From an uncultured Flavobacteriales bacterium (lineage in GTDB: Bacteria > Bacteroidota > Bacteroidia > Flavobacteriales_G > Salibacteraceae): a DNA stretch of 48,549 nucleotides. The DNA lies in assembly GCA_913057875.1 (NCBI GenBank), contig CAJXPI010000003.1, positions 1-48,549 on the forward strand, read 5' to 3'. Positions 1-8,750 of this stretch are shown here, piece after piece. The stretch's first letter is position 1. The number at the start of each line of letters is the position of its first letter. Under the pieces are notes generated by a model. The model searched no databases and was not told the origin of the DNA. It worked only from the letters and a program-made list of their open reading frames with translations. A program made the translations under genes and the position numbers.

Positions 1-48
1 CGAGATGCTCAGGAGTCTCGTGGGCTCGGAGATGTGTATAAGAGACAG
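1..48 (+). other. Illumina Nextera read-2 adapter (artefact)
   Basis: The first 48 bases match the i7-side Nextera adapter. They contain the end of the P7 primer (CGAGAT), an 8-base index (GCTCAGGA), the GTCTCGTGGGCTCGG linker and the 19-base Tn5 mosaic end AGATGTGTATAAGAGACAG. The index looks like the N704 barcode as I remember it. This is library DNA, not genome, so the true contig starts at base 49. Confidence 0.97.
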
Positions 49-682
49 CATAATTATAATCACGCATATCACCCAAAAGCCTAACAAATGAACGTTCATT
101 GAACTTTACAAATTCCTTACTTAACCGAACCAAATTATGCTTTTCAGTATCAATGGTATGATTAATAAATACGTCACCAGGTATCCCCAAAATATGTTCT
201 TCAACTAGAGTTTCATTGTGGATGAGGTAGTTAATTTTATTTGGAGAAAGAATATGCTCTAACTCCAACCCATATACTCTTGAAGCATCCGCCTTTTTAA
301 TGTAGTAGTAATCGTAATTATCGTTAACAAGGTTAATAATTTTGATTCGAAATGGATTGGAGTTTCCAAATAAACAGTAATCTATTCGGTCTACAGATAG
401 ATGGTCAATTGCCTCTCGGTTTCCTCCAGATGCCAGGATGACATAGGTTTCTAGTAGGCCATTGAAAACCTCAATATTGTCTTGAGGACCATAACTAACA
501 GAGTGCCAAAGGGTGTCGTTTCCCTCTGGGTCTAATAATGGGAATGAATTTTGAAATCGCGTTAGGTCTTCATATTCTAAGGGGAGCTTCTCTTCTCTAT
601 GAAATTCTTGTAAATACCTTCTAAGGTCCTCTTTTACAGGATATTTTGGTTTCTTTTTTGAAATAACATTATGATTACTCAT
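49..682 (-). CDS. Partial conserved protein, possible divergent kinase-like fold (cut by contig edge)
   Basis: This frame is absent from the ORF track because it has no stop before the adapter. Translation from the ATG at 680-682 gives about 211 residues, beginning MSNHNVISKKKPKYPVKEDL, and runs open into base 49. An in-frame TAG lies just upstream of the ATG. I do not recognise a named family. Two stretches suggest a distant protein-kinase-like fold: YYIKKADASR, which resembles a beta-3 lysine strand, followed by an ELEH helix; and near the cut end LLGDMRDYNY, which fits the D-x4-N spacing of a kinase catalytic loop. The expected DFG-like motif would lie beyond the contig edge. The gene sits 50 bases downstream of the histidine kinase on the same strand and may be co-transcribed with it. 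The coding frame is convincing; the kinase idea is inference. Confidence 0.75.
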
Positions 683-732
683 ACCCTAATTTATTCTAGG
701 CCGGAAGGTACAATTTGTATTGGGTACAGGTG

Positions 733-2454
733 TTATTCTGAAACGATTTCCTTTTTAATAGCTATTTCAAAAGTGGCTTCGGTTCCCACCAATATTTCTT
801 TGTTGAAGGTGAGGTGAGCCCCAATTTTCCTCGCAAAATCTTTTGAAAATGTTAGTCCAATACCAGCGCCCTTTTCACCAAAGCTACCTGTTTTAGGCTT
901 TACACGATTGCCGCTTTCAATTTCGTTTAGAATTTGTGTTGGAATTCCAGGGCCTTGGTCAATAATCATAACTCTAAATTCCCCATTTTCTTCACGTGCA
1001 TCTACTCTAATTTCAGAGTGGGTGGGACTAAACTTAATGGCGTTACTTAACAGGTTCCTTAATATAATTTGATATAAACTTTCATTGGTATACAAGTCAA
1101 TAGCTGCTATATCTGCGTAAATTTCAATTTCCTTTTCATCTGCAAGCCCTTTTACCTGTTGAATGATTTGATTAATAACGAAAAAGGAGTCAAACGTTTC
1201 TTTTTTAATTTCATCACTGCTAAATTGATTAGTAGCCCACTTGAGAAGGTTATCTAGTATGAGTAGGCCGTTTTTTGCACTTGCCATAATGGTTTTATCC
1301 ATTTCTCTCACTTCATCGGGACTGAAGTTAATACCAGAATTTTTGGCGTGTTGAAAGGTGATCACCTGCGCTAAAGGAGAACGCATATCATGGCTAATTA
1401 CCGAAAGAATTTGGTTTTTAAAATCATTAATTTTCTCCAATTCTTCGGCCTTAATTGCAGTAGCTATTGTTTTTTCATTTTTAAGCCTGCTACTCTTCAT
1501 GGCGTAGAATAGACCCACTCCAAGAGCTAATAACAACACAAATATTGAGGTAATTAAAATCTCTTGGTTACGATTCTCCAAGTTCTGCATTTGAACTTTT
1601 GATTTTAACTCCAATAATTCGCGGGCTGTTTTTTCCTCATCAAGTTTTGCTTGAAATTGAGAAAATTGAAAATTTAGCTCGTTATTATTAATCTCAAAAT
1701 TTACGCTGTCTCGGAGGTTTAAATAATAAGTGCTTTTTTTAAAATCTTTTGTGTTTCGGTAAACCATGGCCAAATTGGCATAGGCCATTTTTCTATATAT
1801 GGGAACGTCATTTTTATCTAAAACCTTGAGAGCAGAGTTTATGGTTTCTACAGATTTTTTGTGTTGCTTTTTATGGCCATACATTAACCCTAAATTTAGG
1901 TAGGGTAAAACTGCACCGTTCGTATCCCCTAACAAAAGAAAACGCTTCAAAGAAGCTTCTATATATTTGATTCCTGAATCTGGTTTTGAATACATGTAAC
2001 ATGCTCCTAGTAAATTGTTTAATAAAGCATCGTATTGACGAATATTAAACTTCTTTGATAAAAGCAATCCATTACGTCCCCAGTAAATTGCACTGTCTTT
2101 ATCATTCACCTCATATAAGGTGGAGCCTTTAATTAAACAGGTTTCAATAACTTGTTTCGGTGTTAAAACGAATTGAGAATTTTCTAGATCTTCTAAAATA
2201 TGGAGGGCAACTAAATGACTACCCGCTGCTCTACTCATGTCGGCCATCTGAAGATTTGCTTCAATGTAACTAGCCGTATCCATTGCTTTCTCATATTCCT
2301 CCGCAAGTAAAGAATATACCACGAATCGTTTTCCTGATTCATTTACGCCTTTAAGAGAGTCATCTGCACGCAACAACGAGTCAACCCTTGACGGAGTGGC
2401 TAGTGCTAATATTGCCATGAACAATAATGCTGTGGTGGAATAAATTCTTAACAA
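733..2454 (-). CDS. TPR-domain sensor histidine kinase
   Basis: This is a membrane-bound two-component sensor kinase of 573 residues. An N-terminal signal-like segment (residues 1-20) precedes a long helical region with TPR-like repeats (about 40-250), a coiled coil, and one transmembrane segment (about 300-319). The kinase core is canonical: H-box VISHDMRSPL with phospho-acceptor H355, N-box NLLSNAIKFS, G1 box DQGPGIP and G2 box GAGIGLTFSK. The HisKA + HATPase_c layout with periplasmic TPRs is common in Bacteroidota sensors. It is divergent from the LuxR-type regulator at 2606, with 151 bases between the starts, which makes that regulator a possible partner. No response-regulator domain is fused to it. 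The ligand is unknown. Confidence 0.93.
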   Translation of the reverse strand: MLRIYSTTALLFMAILALATPSRVDSLLRADDSLKGVNESGKRFVVYSLLAEEYEKAMDTASYIEANLQMADMSRAAGSHLVALHILEDLENSQFVLTPKQVIETCLIKGSTLYEVNDKDSAIYWGRNGLLLSKKFNIRQYDALLNNLLGACYMYSKPDSGIKYIEASLKRFLLLGDTNGAVLPYLNLGLMYGHKKQHKKSVETINSALKVLDKNDVPIYRKMAYANLAMVYRNTKDFKKSTYYLNLRDSVNFEINNNELNFQFSQFQAKLDEEKTARELLELKSKVQMQNLENRNQEILITSIFVLLLALGVGLFYAMKSSRLKNEKTIATAIKAEELEKINDFKNQILSVISHDMRSPLAQVITFQHAKNSGINFSPDEVREMDKTIMASAKNGLLILDNLLKWATNQFSSDEIKKETFDSFFVINQIIQQVKGLADEKEIEIYADIAAIDLYTNESLYQIILRNLLSNAIKFSPTHSEIRVDAREENGEFRVMIIDQGPGIPTQILNEIESGNRVKPKTGSFGEKGAGIGLTFSKDFARKIGAHLTFNKEILVGTEATFEIAIKKEIVSE

Positions 2455-2476
2455 TGTAATTTGTTTGATAGGTGCA

Positions 2477-2484
2477 CAAATTTA
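2477..2484 (-). promoter_or_regulatory. Candidate Bacteroidota -7 element for the TPR kinase
   Basis: The minus strand reads TAAATTTG, an exact TAnnTTTG match. It lies 22 bases before the kinase ATG, giving a short leader. No clear TTG -33 element is present at the right distance. Confidence 0.35.
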
Positions 2485-2605
2485 ATGGTTTATGGCAGTC
2501 ACTAAAATTTTGAGTAAAAAGAATAGCGTCAATTTGTTTAAAGAATATTGAAATGCGTTATATTGTTGTTTAATTGAATTAGGGGTATTAATTAGTTTTC
2601 TGAAA

Positions 2606-3241
2606 TTGGGCATAAAAAAAGTTTTTATATGTGAAGACCATCAAATTTTTTTAGATGGATTGGTAAGCATTATTACATCGCATTCGGAAGAGTTCGAGCT
2701 AGTTGAAAGTGCTAGTAACGGGACATATACCGCCAAGAAAATTCCATTTTTAAATATTGATATCTTATTACTGGATTTGAATATTCCGGGCTTCAATGGT
2801 TTTGAAGTTATTTCCTATTTAAGAGAACAGAAGTTAGATTTGAAAATAATAGTCATTACAATGTATGATGATCCTACGATGATTAAAAAAGCTAAAGATG
2901 TAGGGGCCAACGCGTATTTGTTAAAAGACGTTTCTGAAAGTACCTTACTGGAGGTTCTAAGACACCCTGAGGGAGAGAAGTTTTTTATTCAAGAGGGGTT
3001 GACAAATCCAGACCACACCCTATTTAAAGAGTCGTTTTCAAATGTGGTGAAATTGACAATGCGCGAAAAGGAAATTGTGCAATTAGTGGTGAAAGGAAAT
3101 ACAACTCAACAAATTGCGGATTTTTTATTTTTGTCGGTCAATACCATTGAGACCCATCGAAGAAATATATATCGAAAATTGGAGATTAAAAACCTCTCTG
3201 AACTTATCGGGTTTGCAAATAAGTACGATTTAATGAATTAG
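2606..3241 (+). CDS. LuxR/NarL-family response regulator
   Basis: This is a two-component transcription factor of 211 residues. Residues 1-120 form a receiver domain with the acidic pair E10/D11, phospho-acceptor D57 (ILLLDLNIPG), T85 and K107. The C-terminal 60 residues form a LuxR helix-turn-helix (LTMREKEIVQLVVKGNTTQQ, then VNTIETHRRNIYRKL). The start is a TTG codon; the frame gives a normal-length receiver N-terminus (MGIKKVFICEDH). Two HisKA_3-type kinase genes follow on the same strand, the first after 53 bases, so the three probably form an operon. NarL-type regulators usually pair with HisKA_3 kinases, which fits this order. The target genes cannot be read from the window. Confidence 0.93.
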   Translation: MGIKKVFICEDHQIFLDGLVSIITSHSEEFELVESASNGTYTAKKIPFLNIDILLLDLNIPGFNGFEVISYLREQKLDLKIIVITMYDDPTMIKKAKDVGANAYLLKDVSESTLLEVLRHPEGEKFFIQEGLTNPDHTLFKESFSNVVKLTMREKEIVQLVVKGNTTQQIADFLFLSVNTIETHRRNIYRKLEIKNLSELIGFANKYDLMN

Positions 3242-3294
3242 TGAATAGATGTTCTTTTGGTACTAAAGTTTGAATTTTTGGAGTGAAAAAGTGA

Positions 3295-4677
3295 ATGGGA
3301 ATTCGTAAGTTACTGTGCTACATTTTAGTTTTTTTTGGTTTTGAACCTGTATTCGCCAACGATAACCTGCAAACGGTGACTCATCCAAATTTTGAAGATT
3401 TTTTAACGCAAGATCCTTCTACCTATTTTTTTGATTTGGGTCTGTTCTCCGGTTTTATACTAATTCTTCTTGTATACTCTTTTTTGATTTTTGTTAACGT
3501 AAAACAACCCTTATTTCTTTGGTTTTTTGTGTATACCCTATTGGTAAGTTTCTATCTGGGTTTAACTGAAAGGTGGATCGTGTTCTTTAACGAGCAATGG
3601 ATGGGTTATTTCAATATTATTAATTCCGTTTTTATTCTGTATGCGTTTAAGTCCTTTTTTCAAAAGGTGCTAAATACTTTGGTTTATTTTAAGTTGCAAC
3701 ATCGTTGGATGGACTTTTTATTTCTGATTGCTGTGGGTTTGGTTTTCCTTCAGTTATTAAACCCTCATTCTATGGTGTTGATTCTTTCTTCAAGAGTCAT
3801 TTTTGCCTTAGTTATCGCTCTAGTGTTTTATTGCATAACCAATAACCCAGAGCTTACCCAAGTTCAATATTATTTGCTGAAAGTATCCATTATATCTTTG
3901 ATATTTGCAGGTATAAGTATGACGCTGCGCAACTTGAGTTTTGAAGGCTCCATAAATTTCGTGCTGATTGGGGTGCTGTTATTTGTTTTCCATATTCTTA
4001 CTTATTCTATGGCAGTGTTGTATCGAATAAAGAAACTAAGCGATAAAAATGAATCTCTTTGGAAAGATATCCGCCAAGTGAAAACAGAGCTTATGGAGGC
4101 TCACTTTGCAGGAGTAAAGGAAGAAAAGTTACGGATATTGAAAGAACTTCGAACGGGTGTTATTTCAGAAATAGATCAAATTGTAGACCTGTCTAAAGGT
4201 AGAAATCTAGATTGGGCAGCTACTCTTGCCACTTTAAGAGATGATACGTTACAAGTGAGTATTGCTCTAAACCCAAATAGAAGAAAGAATTCTGACTCTA
4301 ATTTCATGGGGCGGTTACAAAAACTGATTATGGATTATAAGTCGGAGAAAACAAATTTCAAATTGACATTTTTTAATTCAGAAGTGGGATTGAATGAAGG
4401 CCAAGAGAGCCATGTTTTTAAAATTATTCAGGAAGCCTTTAATAATATTGAAAAGTATGCAAAGGCATCTGAAGTAGAGCTGCAAGTATTGCAGAGTGAG
4501 GAGAGTTTCATTTTGTCTGTTGAAGATAATGGAGTAGGGTTTGATCCGAAAAGAGAAATGGACGGCATTGGACTGACAAACATGAAAAATAGAGTTTTAG
4601 AGATGAATGGTACTTTCAATGTATCTAGTATAAAGGGTAAAGGAACATCCATAATTATTAGTGTAGTAACAAAATAA
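3295..4677 (+). CDS. 7TM histidine kinase homologue lacking the phospho-acceptor histidine
   Basis: The 460-residue protein has a signal-like N-terminus, about seven hydrophobic segments (roughly 47-245, 7TMR-DISM-like), a short coiled coil, a HisKA_3-like region and a HATPase domain. The dimerisation helix reads KLRILKELRTGVISEID, where the family has RIAxELHDGIG. The histidine is therefore Arg286 (codon CGA at 4150-4152) and the following acidic residue is Thr287. The ATP-binding domain looks intact: N-box QEAFNNIEKYAKA (E380, N384), G1 EDNGVGFD, G2 DGIGLTNMKNRV and GKGTS. It cannot autophosphorylate in the usual way but could phosphorylate a partner. It lacks the extracellular DISMED2 domain that the next gene carries. 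The stop of this gene and the TTG start of the next are separated by two bases, so the two are very likely co-translated. Confidence 0.9.
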   Translation: MGIRKLLCYILVFFGFEPVFANDNLQTVTHPNFEDFLTQDPSTYFFDLGLFSGFILILLVYSFLIFVNVKQPLFLWFFVYTLLVSFYLGLTERWIVFFNEQWMGYFNIINSVFILYAFKSFFQKVLNTLVYFKLQHRWMDFLFLIAVGLVFLQLLNPHSMVLILSSRVIFALVIALVFYCITNNPELTQVQYYLLKVSIISLIFAGISMTLRNLSFEGSINFVLIGVLLFVFHILTYSMAVLYRIKKLSDKNESLWKDIRQVKTELMEAHFAGVKEEKLRILKELRTGVISEIDQIVDLSKGRNLDWAATLATLRDDTLQVSIALNPNRRKNSDSNFMGRLQKLIMDYKSEKTNFKLTFFNSEVGLNEGQESHVFKIIQEAFNNIEKYAKASEVELQVLQSEESFILSVEDNGVGFDPKREMDGIGLTNMKNRVLEMNGTFNVSSIKGKGTSIIISVVTK

Positions 4678-4679
4678 CA

Positions 4680-6539
4680 TTGCGTAAAAGAGGATATAAA
4701 TATATATGGGTGTTAACAGCACTTCTTTTTGTTTTTTCTGTATTTGTTCAGGCAAAAGGAAAGGTGTATTCTTTAAAATCAAAACCAGGTGAAGATAAGT
4801 TAGTTTCTTTTGTTCAAGTATTCCACTCTCTTAATGAAGTGGCGCCTGAGAAAGTTCTTGACTCGATGGAATTGGTGAAGGAAGATATTGTGCTAAAGTC
4901 AACCAGCTTTGGATTTTCCGAACATTATTATTGGTTAAAAGTGAATTTGAATAATGCATTTCCTATAGCGCGAGAAATGGTAATAACTATACGTAATCCC
5001 CATCTGGATTTTGTAAAAACTTGGACTCAAAATAATGAGGATGAATTGAGTCTCATTTATTTAGGAGGCGATGGAATGCCTTTTTATCAGCGTACAGTTC
5101 ATAATAGAAATGTTATCATTCCTATTCACTTAGAACCTTACCAAAATAAAATGGTGTTGATTCAAGTAGACAAAAGAAATGCTTCGGTGAGTGTGCCTAT
5201 TGGTATTATGAATAAATCGGATTTCGAGAGAGAAGAAAACAAGAGTCTCTTTGCATTCGGTATTTACTTCGGAGTTCTCTTGGTCATTATCCTCTTTGCG
5301 ATGTTTGTTTACTATTTGCTTCGGCAAAAAATATTTTTGTGGTATGCGGTTTATTTGTTTTTTTTAGGGCTTTACCTCTTGGCTCATGTGGGTTTGTTGT
5401 TTCAAATTGCCTATCCTGAAAACTTTTGGATAAACGATTATTCGCGTCCAGTTTTTATCACTTTTAGTAGTGCCGCATTTACGCATTTTGTACGATTACT
5501 GCTTAATATTCCTAAACTATTACCTAAGTGGAACAAGGTATACTCTTGGCATATTCGCTTTTTGATATGCATTACCATTTATTGGACAGCTACTCCTTGG
5601 TGGCACGATGAGCAAACCATTTTTTATCTAAATGTTCAAAATCTGACCTTGTTAAGTAGTTTACTTCTGGTATTAATAACATCGGTCTTAACATTTCATA
5701 AGCAACGGGTGGTAGTGGCATTTTTTGGTGTTGCTTTTACAGCCGTATTAGCCGCTGGAATATCTTTAATTTTGGTAGAATCTGGGATGGTAAGTGAAAG
5801 TGCTATTGCCATAAACCCACTTTTTATAGGTTCGCTAATTGAGGTAATTGTTTTTGCGATTGGCCTTTCTTACTGGAGTAAAGTAAACGATGCCGAAAGA
5901 ATTAAATTAATTGGAGTAGTGGAAGAGGCTAAAAAGCAACAATTAGATTCTTATGTAAAGGGGATTGAAGCCGAAAAAGCAAAAATTGCAGCTGATCTCC
6001 ATGATGATATTGGGAGTAGGCTCAGCCATTTAAAAAGACAATTGGAAATAAACCAACCAGAAGAAAAACAGGCCATTGAAGCACTAACTAAAGTCAATAA
6101 AAGAGTTCGTAATTTATCACATGGTTTAGCTACTCCCCAATTTGAGAGTAGTGATTTTATGATTTCACTACGTCATCTGATTCAAACTCATCAAACGGAA
6201 AAGACGACTTTAAACTTGCAATTGTTTGATCTTCCCGATGAATTGGACAAAGGTATTACCACCCAATTGTATCGAATTATTCAGAGTTCACTTTCCAGTA
6301 TTGAAAGACACGCAAAAGCTAGCTTAGTTGAAATTCAGTTCTTTTATCATAAGAATGAGTTAGTCATTGCCATTGAAGATAATGGGGTGGGTTTTACATT
6401 TAATAAAAACAACCCCGGACTAACTATGAAAGATGTGTTAAGTAGAGTGGAATTAATTAATGGAGTAATTGAAATTTCGTCTTCAAAGAAGTATGGAACT
6501 TCTGTCATGATAAATGTACCTATTTCAAATGATCAATAA
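4680..6539 (+). CDS. 7TMR-DISM histidine kinase with degenerate N-box
   Basis: The 619-residue protein has a signal peptide (1-25), an extracellular domain like 7TMR-DISMED2 (about 28-180, with FGFSEHYYWLKVNL), seven transmembrane helices (about 190-395), a coiled coil, a HisKA_3 helix and a HATPase-like domain. The H-box is canonical (IAADLHDDIGSRLSHL, H441). The N-box is not: YRIIQSSLSSIERHA has Ser536 and Ser540 where the family has Glu and Asn, which are needed for catalysis and Mg binding. The G2 region (NNPGLTMKDVLSRV) lacks the first glycine and seems to carry a two-residue insertion. G1 (EDNGVGF) is kept. It starts at TTG, two bases after the previous stop. The 3' end overlaps the convergent DUF6495-like gene by 20 bases. 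It probably provides the sensor and phospho-acceptor for its neighbour. Confidence 0.9.
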   Translation: MRKRGYKYIWVLTALLFVFSVFVQAKGKVYSLKSKPGEDKLVSFVQVFHSLNEVAPEKVLDSMELVKEDIVLKSTSFGFSEHYYWLKVNLNNAFPIAREMVITIRNPHLDFVKTWTQNNEDELSLIYLGGDGMPFYQRTVHNRNVIIPIHLEPYQNKMVLIQVDKRNASVSVPIGIMNKSDFEREENKSLFAFGIYFGVLLVIILFAMFVYYLLRQKIFLWYAVYLFFLGLYLLAHVGLLFQIAYPENFWINDYSRPVFITFSSAAFTHFVRLLLNIPKLLPKWNKVYSWHIRFLICITIYWTATPWWHDEQTIFYLNVQNLTLLSSLLLVLITSVLTFHKQRVVVAFFGVAFTAVLAAGISLILVESGMVSESAIAINPLFIGSLIEVIVFAIGLSYWSKVNDAERIKLIGVVEEAKKQQLDSYVKGIEAEKAKIAADLHDDIGSRLSHLKRQLEINQPEEKQAIEALTKVNKRVRNLSHGLATPQFESSDFMISLRHLIQTHQTEKTTLNLQLFDLPDELDKGITTQLYRIIQSSLSSIERHAKASLVEIQFFYHKNELVIAIEDNGVGFTFNKNNPGLTMKDVLSRVELINGVIEISSSKKYGTSVMINVPISNDQ

Positions 6540-7011
6540 GTCTGGAAATTTCATTAAACCATTTCTCATCGGACATGTAAGCTCCTTTTTTTAACCATTC
6601 AAACATTTCCTGCTCTCTGAGAAATTCATGTTTTTTTTGAGCGGTAAACACTTCAATTTCATTTTTCTCTAATCCTTGTTGTACGGATTTTTGAAATTGT
6701 TCGGTATTTAGGTTTAATTCGGATCCGTCTTTCACCCTAATTCCCTGAACTAGTGCTTCTGTATCTAAAAAATGGACAGACTTAAACTCCTTTGCACTCA
6801 CATGTTCCAAATATTGACATTTTGAAAGTGCTTGATCATAAACTAAGTCACTATAAATGTTAATTAGCTCCTCAGCAGATTCATTGTTCTCCATTTTCAT
6901 TTTGGTCCAAGCTTCTGCATCAATTCCCTGCGAAGCAATAAAGCGAATAAAATCATCCTTTAGATTTTCCAATTCTTCATTGGTTAGTCTTTGAAATTTC
7001 ATTTTAGCCAA
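6520..7011 (-). CDS. DUF6495-like conserved protein
   Basis: This is a small soluble, mostly helical protein of 163 residues, rich in Glu and Lys, with no signal peptide or membrane segment. It resembles a family restricted to Bacteroidota that I recall as DUF6495 (N-terminus KFQRLTNEELENLKDDFIRFIASQGI, then an ESAEELINIYSDLVYDQ helix). Its function is unknown. It is the last gene of a minus-strand operon and overlaps the upstream peroxiredoxin by 8 bases, so translation is probably coupled. Its 3' end overlaps the convergent histidine kinase gene by 20 bases. Confidence 0.85.
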   Translation of the reverse strand: MAKMKFQRLTNEELENLKDDFIRFIASQGIDAEAWTKMKMENNESAEELINIYSDLVYDQALSKCQYLEHVSAKEFKSVHFLDTEALVQGIRVKDGSELNLNTEQFQKSVQQGLEKNEIEVFTAQKKHEFLREQEMFEWLKKGAYMSDEKWFNEISRLIDHLK

Positions 7012-7543
7012 TTTGTTTTATTACCTGCATCGCCTCTTCTACGTGCTGTTCGGCTGAATCTAAATCTTGAAATACATATTGAATAATTCCTTCCCGGTCA
7101 ACAATGAAGGTAACACGTCCTGGTACCGTGCCCATAAATTCAGTTGGTACCCCAAAGGCCTTGGAGATTTTATTTTCCGAATCACTTAATAAGGGAAAAG
7201 GAAGACCGTATTTTTCAGCAAATTCTAAATGAGATTCGGGTGAATCGGCACTAATGCCAATAACCATTGCACCTGCACTTTGAAAAACATCGTAAGAATC
7301 TCTAAAAGTACAAGCTTCTTTAGTACATCCTGGAGTATCATCCTTGGGATAGAAATAAATAACTAAACTGTTCACCCCAATAAAATCATTAACACTAAAA
7401 AGATGTTTATGTTGATCATACAATTCAATTTCCGGAATAGGATCTCCTTTTTTCAAAGTGTCTACTGCTTCCCCGCTTCCGCAAGAGTTTAATGTCACCA
7501 TCGTGAAAAATCCAAGTAAGGTGTATAAGAAAGCTTTTTTCAT
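7004..7543 (-). CDS. bcp: Lipoprotein peroxiredoxin, BCP/PrxQ type
   Basis: This is a thiol peroxidase of the AhpC/TSA (BCP/PrxQ) family, 179 residues. It reduces hydrogen peroxide and organic hydroperoxides with electrons from thioredoxin. The active site is PGCTKEACTFRD, with peroxidatic Cys73 and resolving Cys78 five residues later, the atypical two-Cys PrxQ arrangement. Unlike the usual cytosolic enzyme, it starts with a lipoprotein signal (MKKAFLYTLLGFFTMVTLNSC, lipobox cysteine 21), so it is predicted to be anchored in the envelope facing the periplasm. It lies 10 bases after hflX on the same strand and overlaps the DUF6495-like gene. Confidence 0.93.
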   Translation of the reverse strand: MKKAFLYTLLGFFTMVTLNSCGSGEAVDTLKKGDPIPEIELYDQHKHLFSVNDFIGVNSLVIYFYPKDDTPGCTKEACTFRDSYDVFQSAGAMVIGISADSPESHLEFAEKYGLPFPLLSDSENKISKAFGVPTEFMGTVPGRVTFIVDREGIIQYVFQDLDSAEQHVEEAMQVIKQIG

Positions 7544-7553
7544 TTTTTATATT

Positions 7554-8750
7554 TTAATATAAGAAGTCGTGATACGGGAAACGTGTTGCATGAATGCTCT
7601 TTGCTAAAGCGTAAATGTCTTCTCGTAATTTCGGAATATTATCTTTTTCTTGTGCGGAAATAAAAATGCAACGATCGTTTAATTCGGCCATCCAGGTAGT
7701 TTTTAAGTCTTCTAAACTCACGTGATGCTCTCCTTCTTCCGTGTAATCAAACTCACCTTCTGGGATAGGTTTGTAGGCATCAATTTTATTGAAAACTACA
7801 ATAGTAGGCTTGTCAGCACTATCAATTTCTGCTAGAATTCGGTTAACGGTATGATACTGATCTTCAAAAGTGGGATGCGATATATCAATTACGTGTAATA
7901 ATACATCAGCCTCACGAACCTCGTCTAAAGTAGATTTAAACGACTCTACCAATTGGGTCGGTAGCTTTCTAATAAATCCAACCGTATCTGTAATCAGGGT
8001 AGGTAAGTTGTTAATGACCAGTTTTCTTACCGTGGTGTCTAGGGTAGCAAAAAGTTTATTTTCAGCAAATACCTCAGATTTGGTAAGTAAATTCATCAAG
8101 GTAGATTTCCCCACGTTGGTGTAACCCACTAAAGCTATACGTACTAGTTTACCACGGTTTTGCCGCTGGGTATACATTTGTTTGTCTATTAGCTGTAGTT
8201 TCTTTTCGAGTACTGAAATCTTTTTGCGAATGTCTCGTCTATCCGTTTCAATTTCTTTTTCACCAGAACCACCACGGGTAGAGGTCCCTCCTCGTTGACG
8301 CTCTAAGTGAGTCCAAAGTCTAGTTAAACGAGGTAATAAATATTTAGATCGAGCTAATTCTACCTGTGTTTTTGCTTGCGCTGTTTGTGCTCTAAATTGA
8401 AAAATATCAAGAATTAGTAGACTTCTATCGTAAATTTTTATATTCAATTCACGTTCAATATTTCGAAGTTGAGATGGACTCAAATCATCATCAAAAATGA
8501 TGATATTTACACCGTTTTCTTTAATGTAAGTTTGAATTTCTTCTAATTTACCTTTCCCTACAAAAGTTTTCACATCAGGTTTTTGAACCCCTTGTGTAAA
8601 GGATTTTACGGTATCAATATGAATAGTTTTGGCTAAAAATTCTAGTTCATCCAAGTACTCCTGAACTTTTTCCGCATTTTGTTGCGGAGTAACCAAACCT
8701 ACTAAAACTGCCGTTTCACGAACAGCAGCGGTATCAAACATTTTACCCAT
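7554..8750 (-). CDS. hflX: Ribosome-associated GTPase HflX
   Basis: HflX is a translation-linked GTPase that splits or rescues stalled 70S ribosomes under stress. The 398-residue protein has the N-terminal HflX domain with the FVGKGKLEEI motif and a FDDDLSPSQLRNIE segment, a coiled coil with the RGGTSTRGGSGEKEIETDRR glycine-rich motif, and the G domain: G1 GYTNVGKST, G3 DTVGFIRKLP, G4 NKID, G5 SAQE. Length is normal for the family. Its start overlaps the upstream membrane-protein gene by 8 bases, and the peroxiredoxin follows after 10 bases, so all four genes here form one operon. Confidence 0.97.
   Translation of the reverse strand: MGKMFDTAAVRETAVLVGLVTPQQNAEKVQEYLDELEFLAKTIHIDTVKSFTQGVQKPDVKTFVGKGKLEEIQTYIKENGVNIIIFDDDLSPSQLRNIERELNIKIYDRSLLILDIFQFRAQTAQAKTQVELARSKYLLPRLTRLWTHLERQRGGTSTRGGSGEKEIETDRRDIRKKISVLEKKLQLIDKQMYTQRQNRGKLVRIALVGYTNVGKSTLMNLLTKSEVFAENKLFATLDTTVRKLVINNLPTLITDTVGFIRKLPTQLVESFKSTLDEVREADVLLHVIDISHPTFEDQYHTVNRILAEIDSADKPTIVVFNKIDAYKPIPEGEFDYTEEGEHHVSLEDLKTTWMAELNDRCIFISAQEKDNIPKLREDIYALAKSIHATRFPYHDFLY

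Noticed and set aside
4428-4782. Two minus-strand ORFs across the kinase junction
   Set aside because: Shadows of the two kinase genes; the plus-strand frames carry all the domain motifs.
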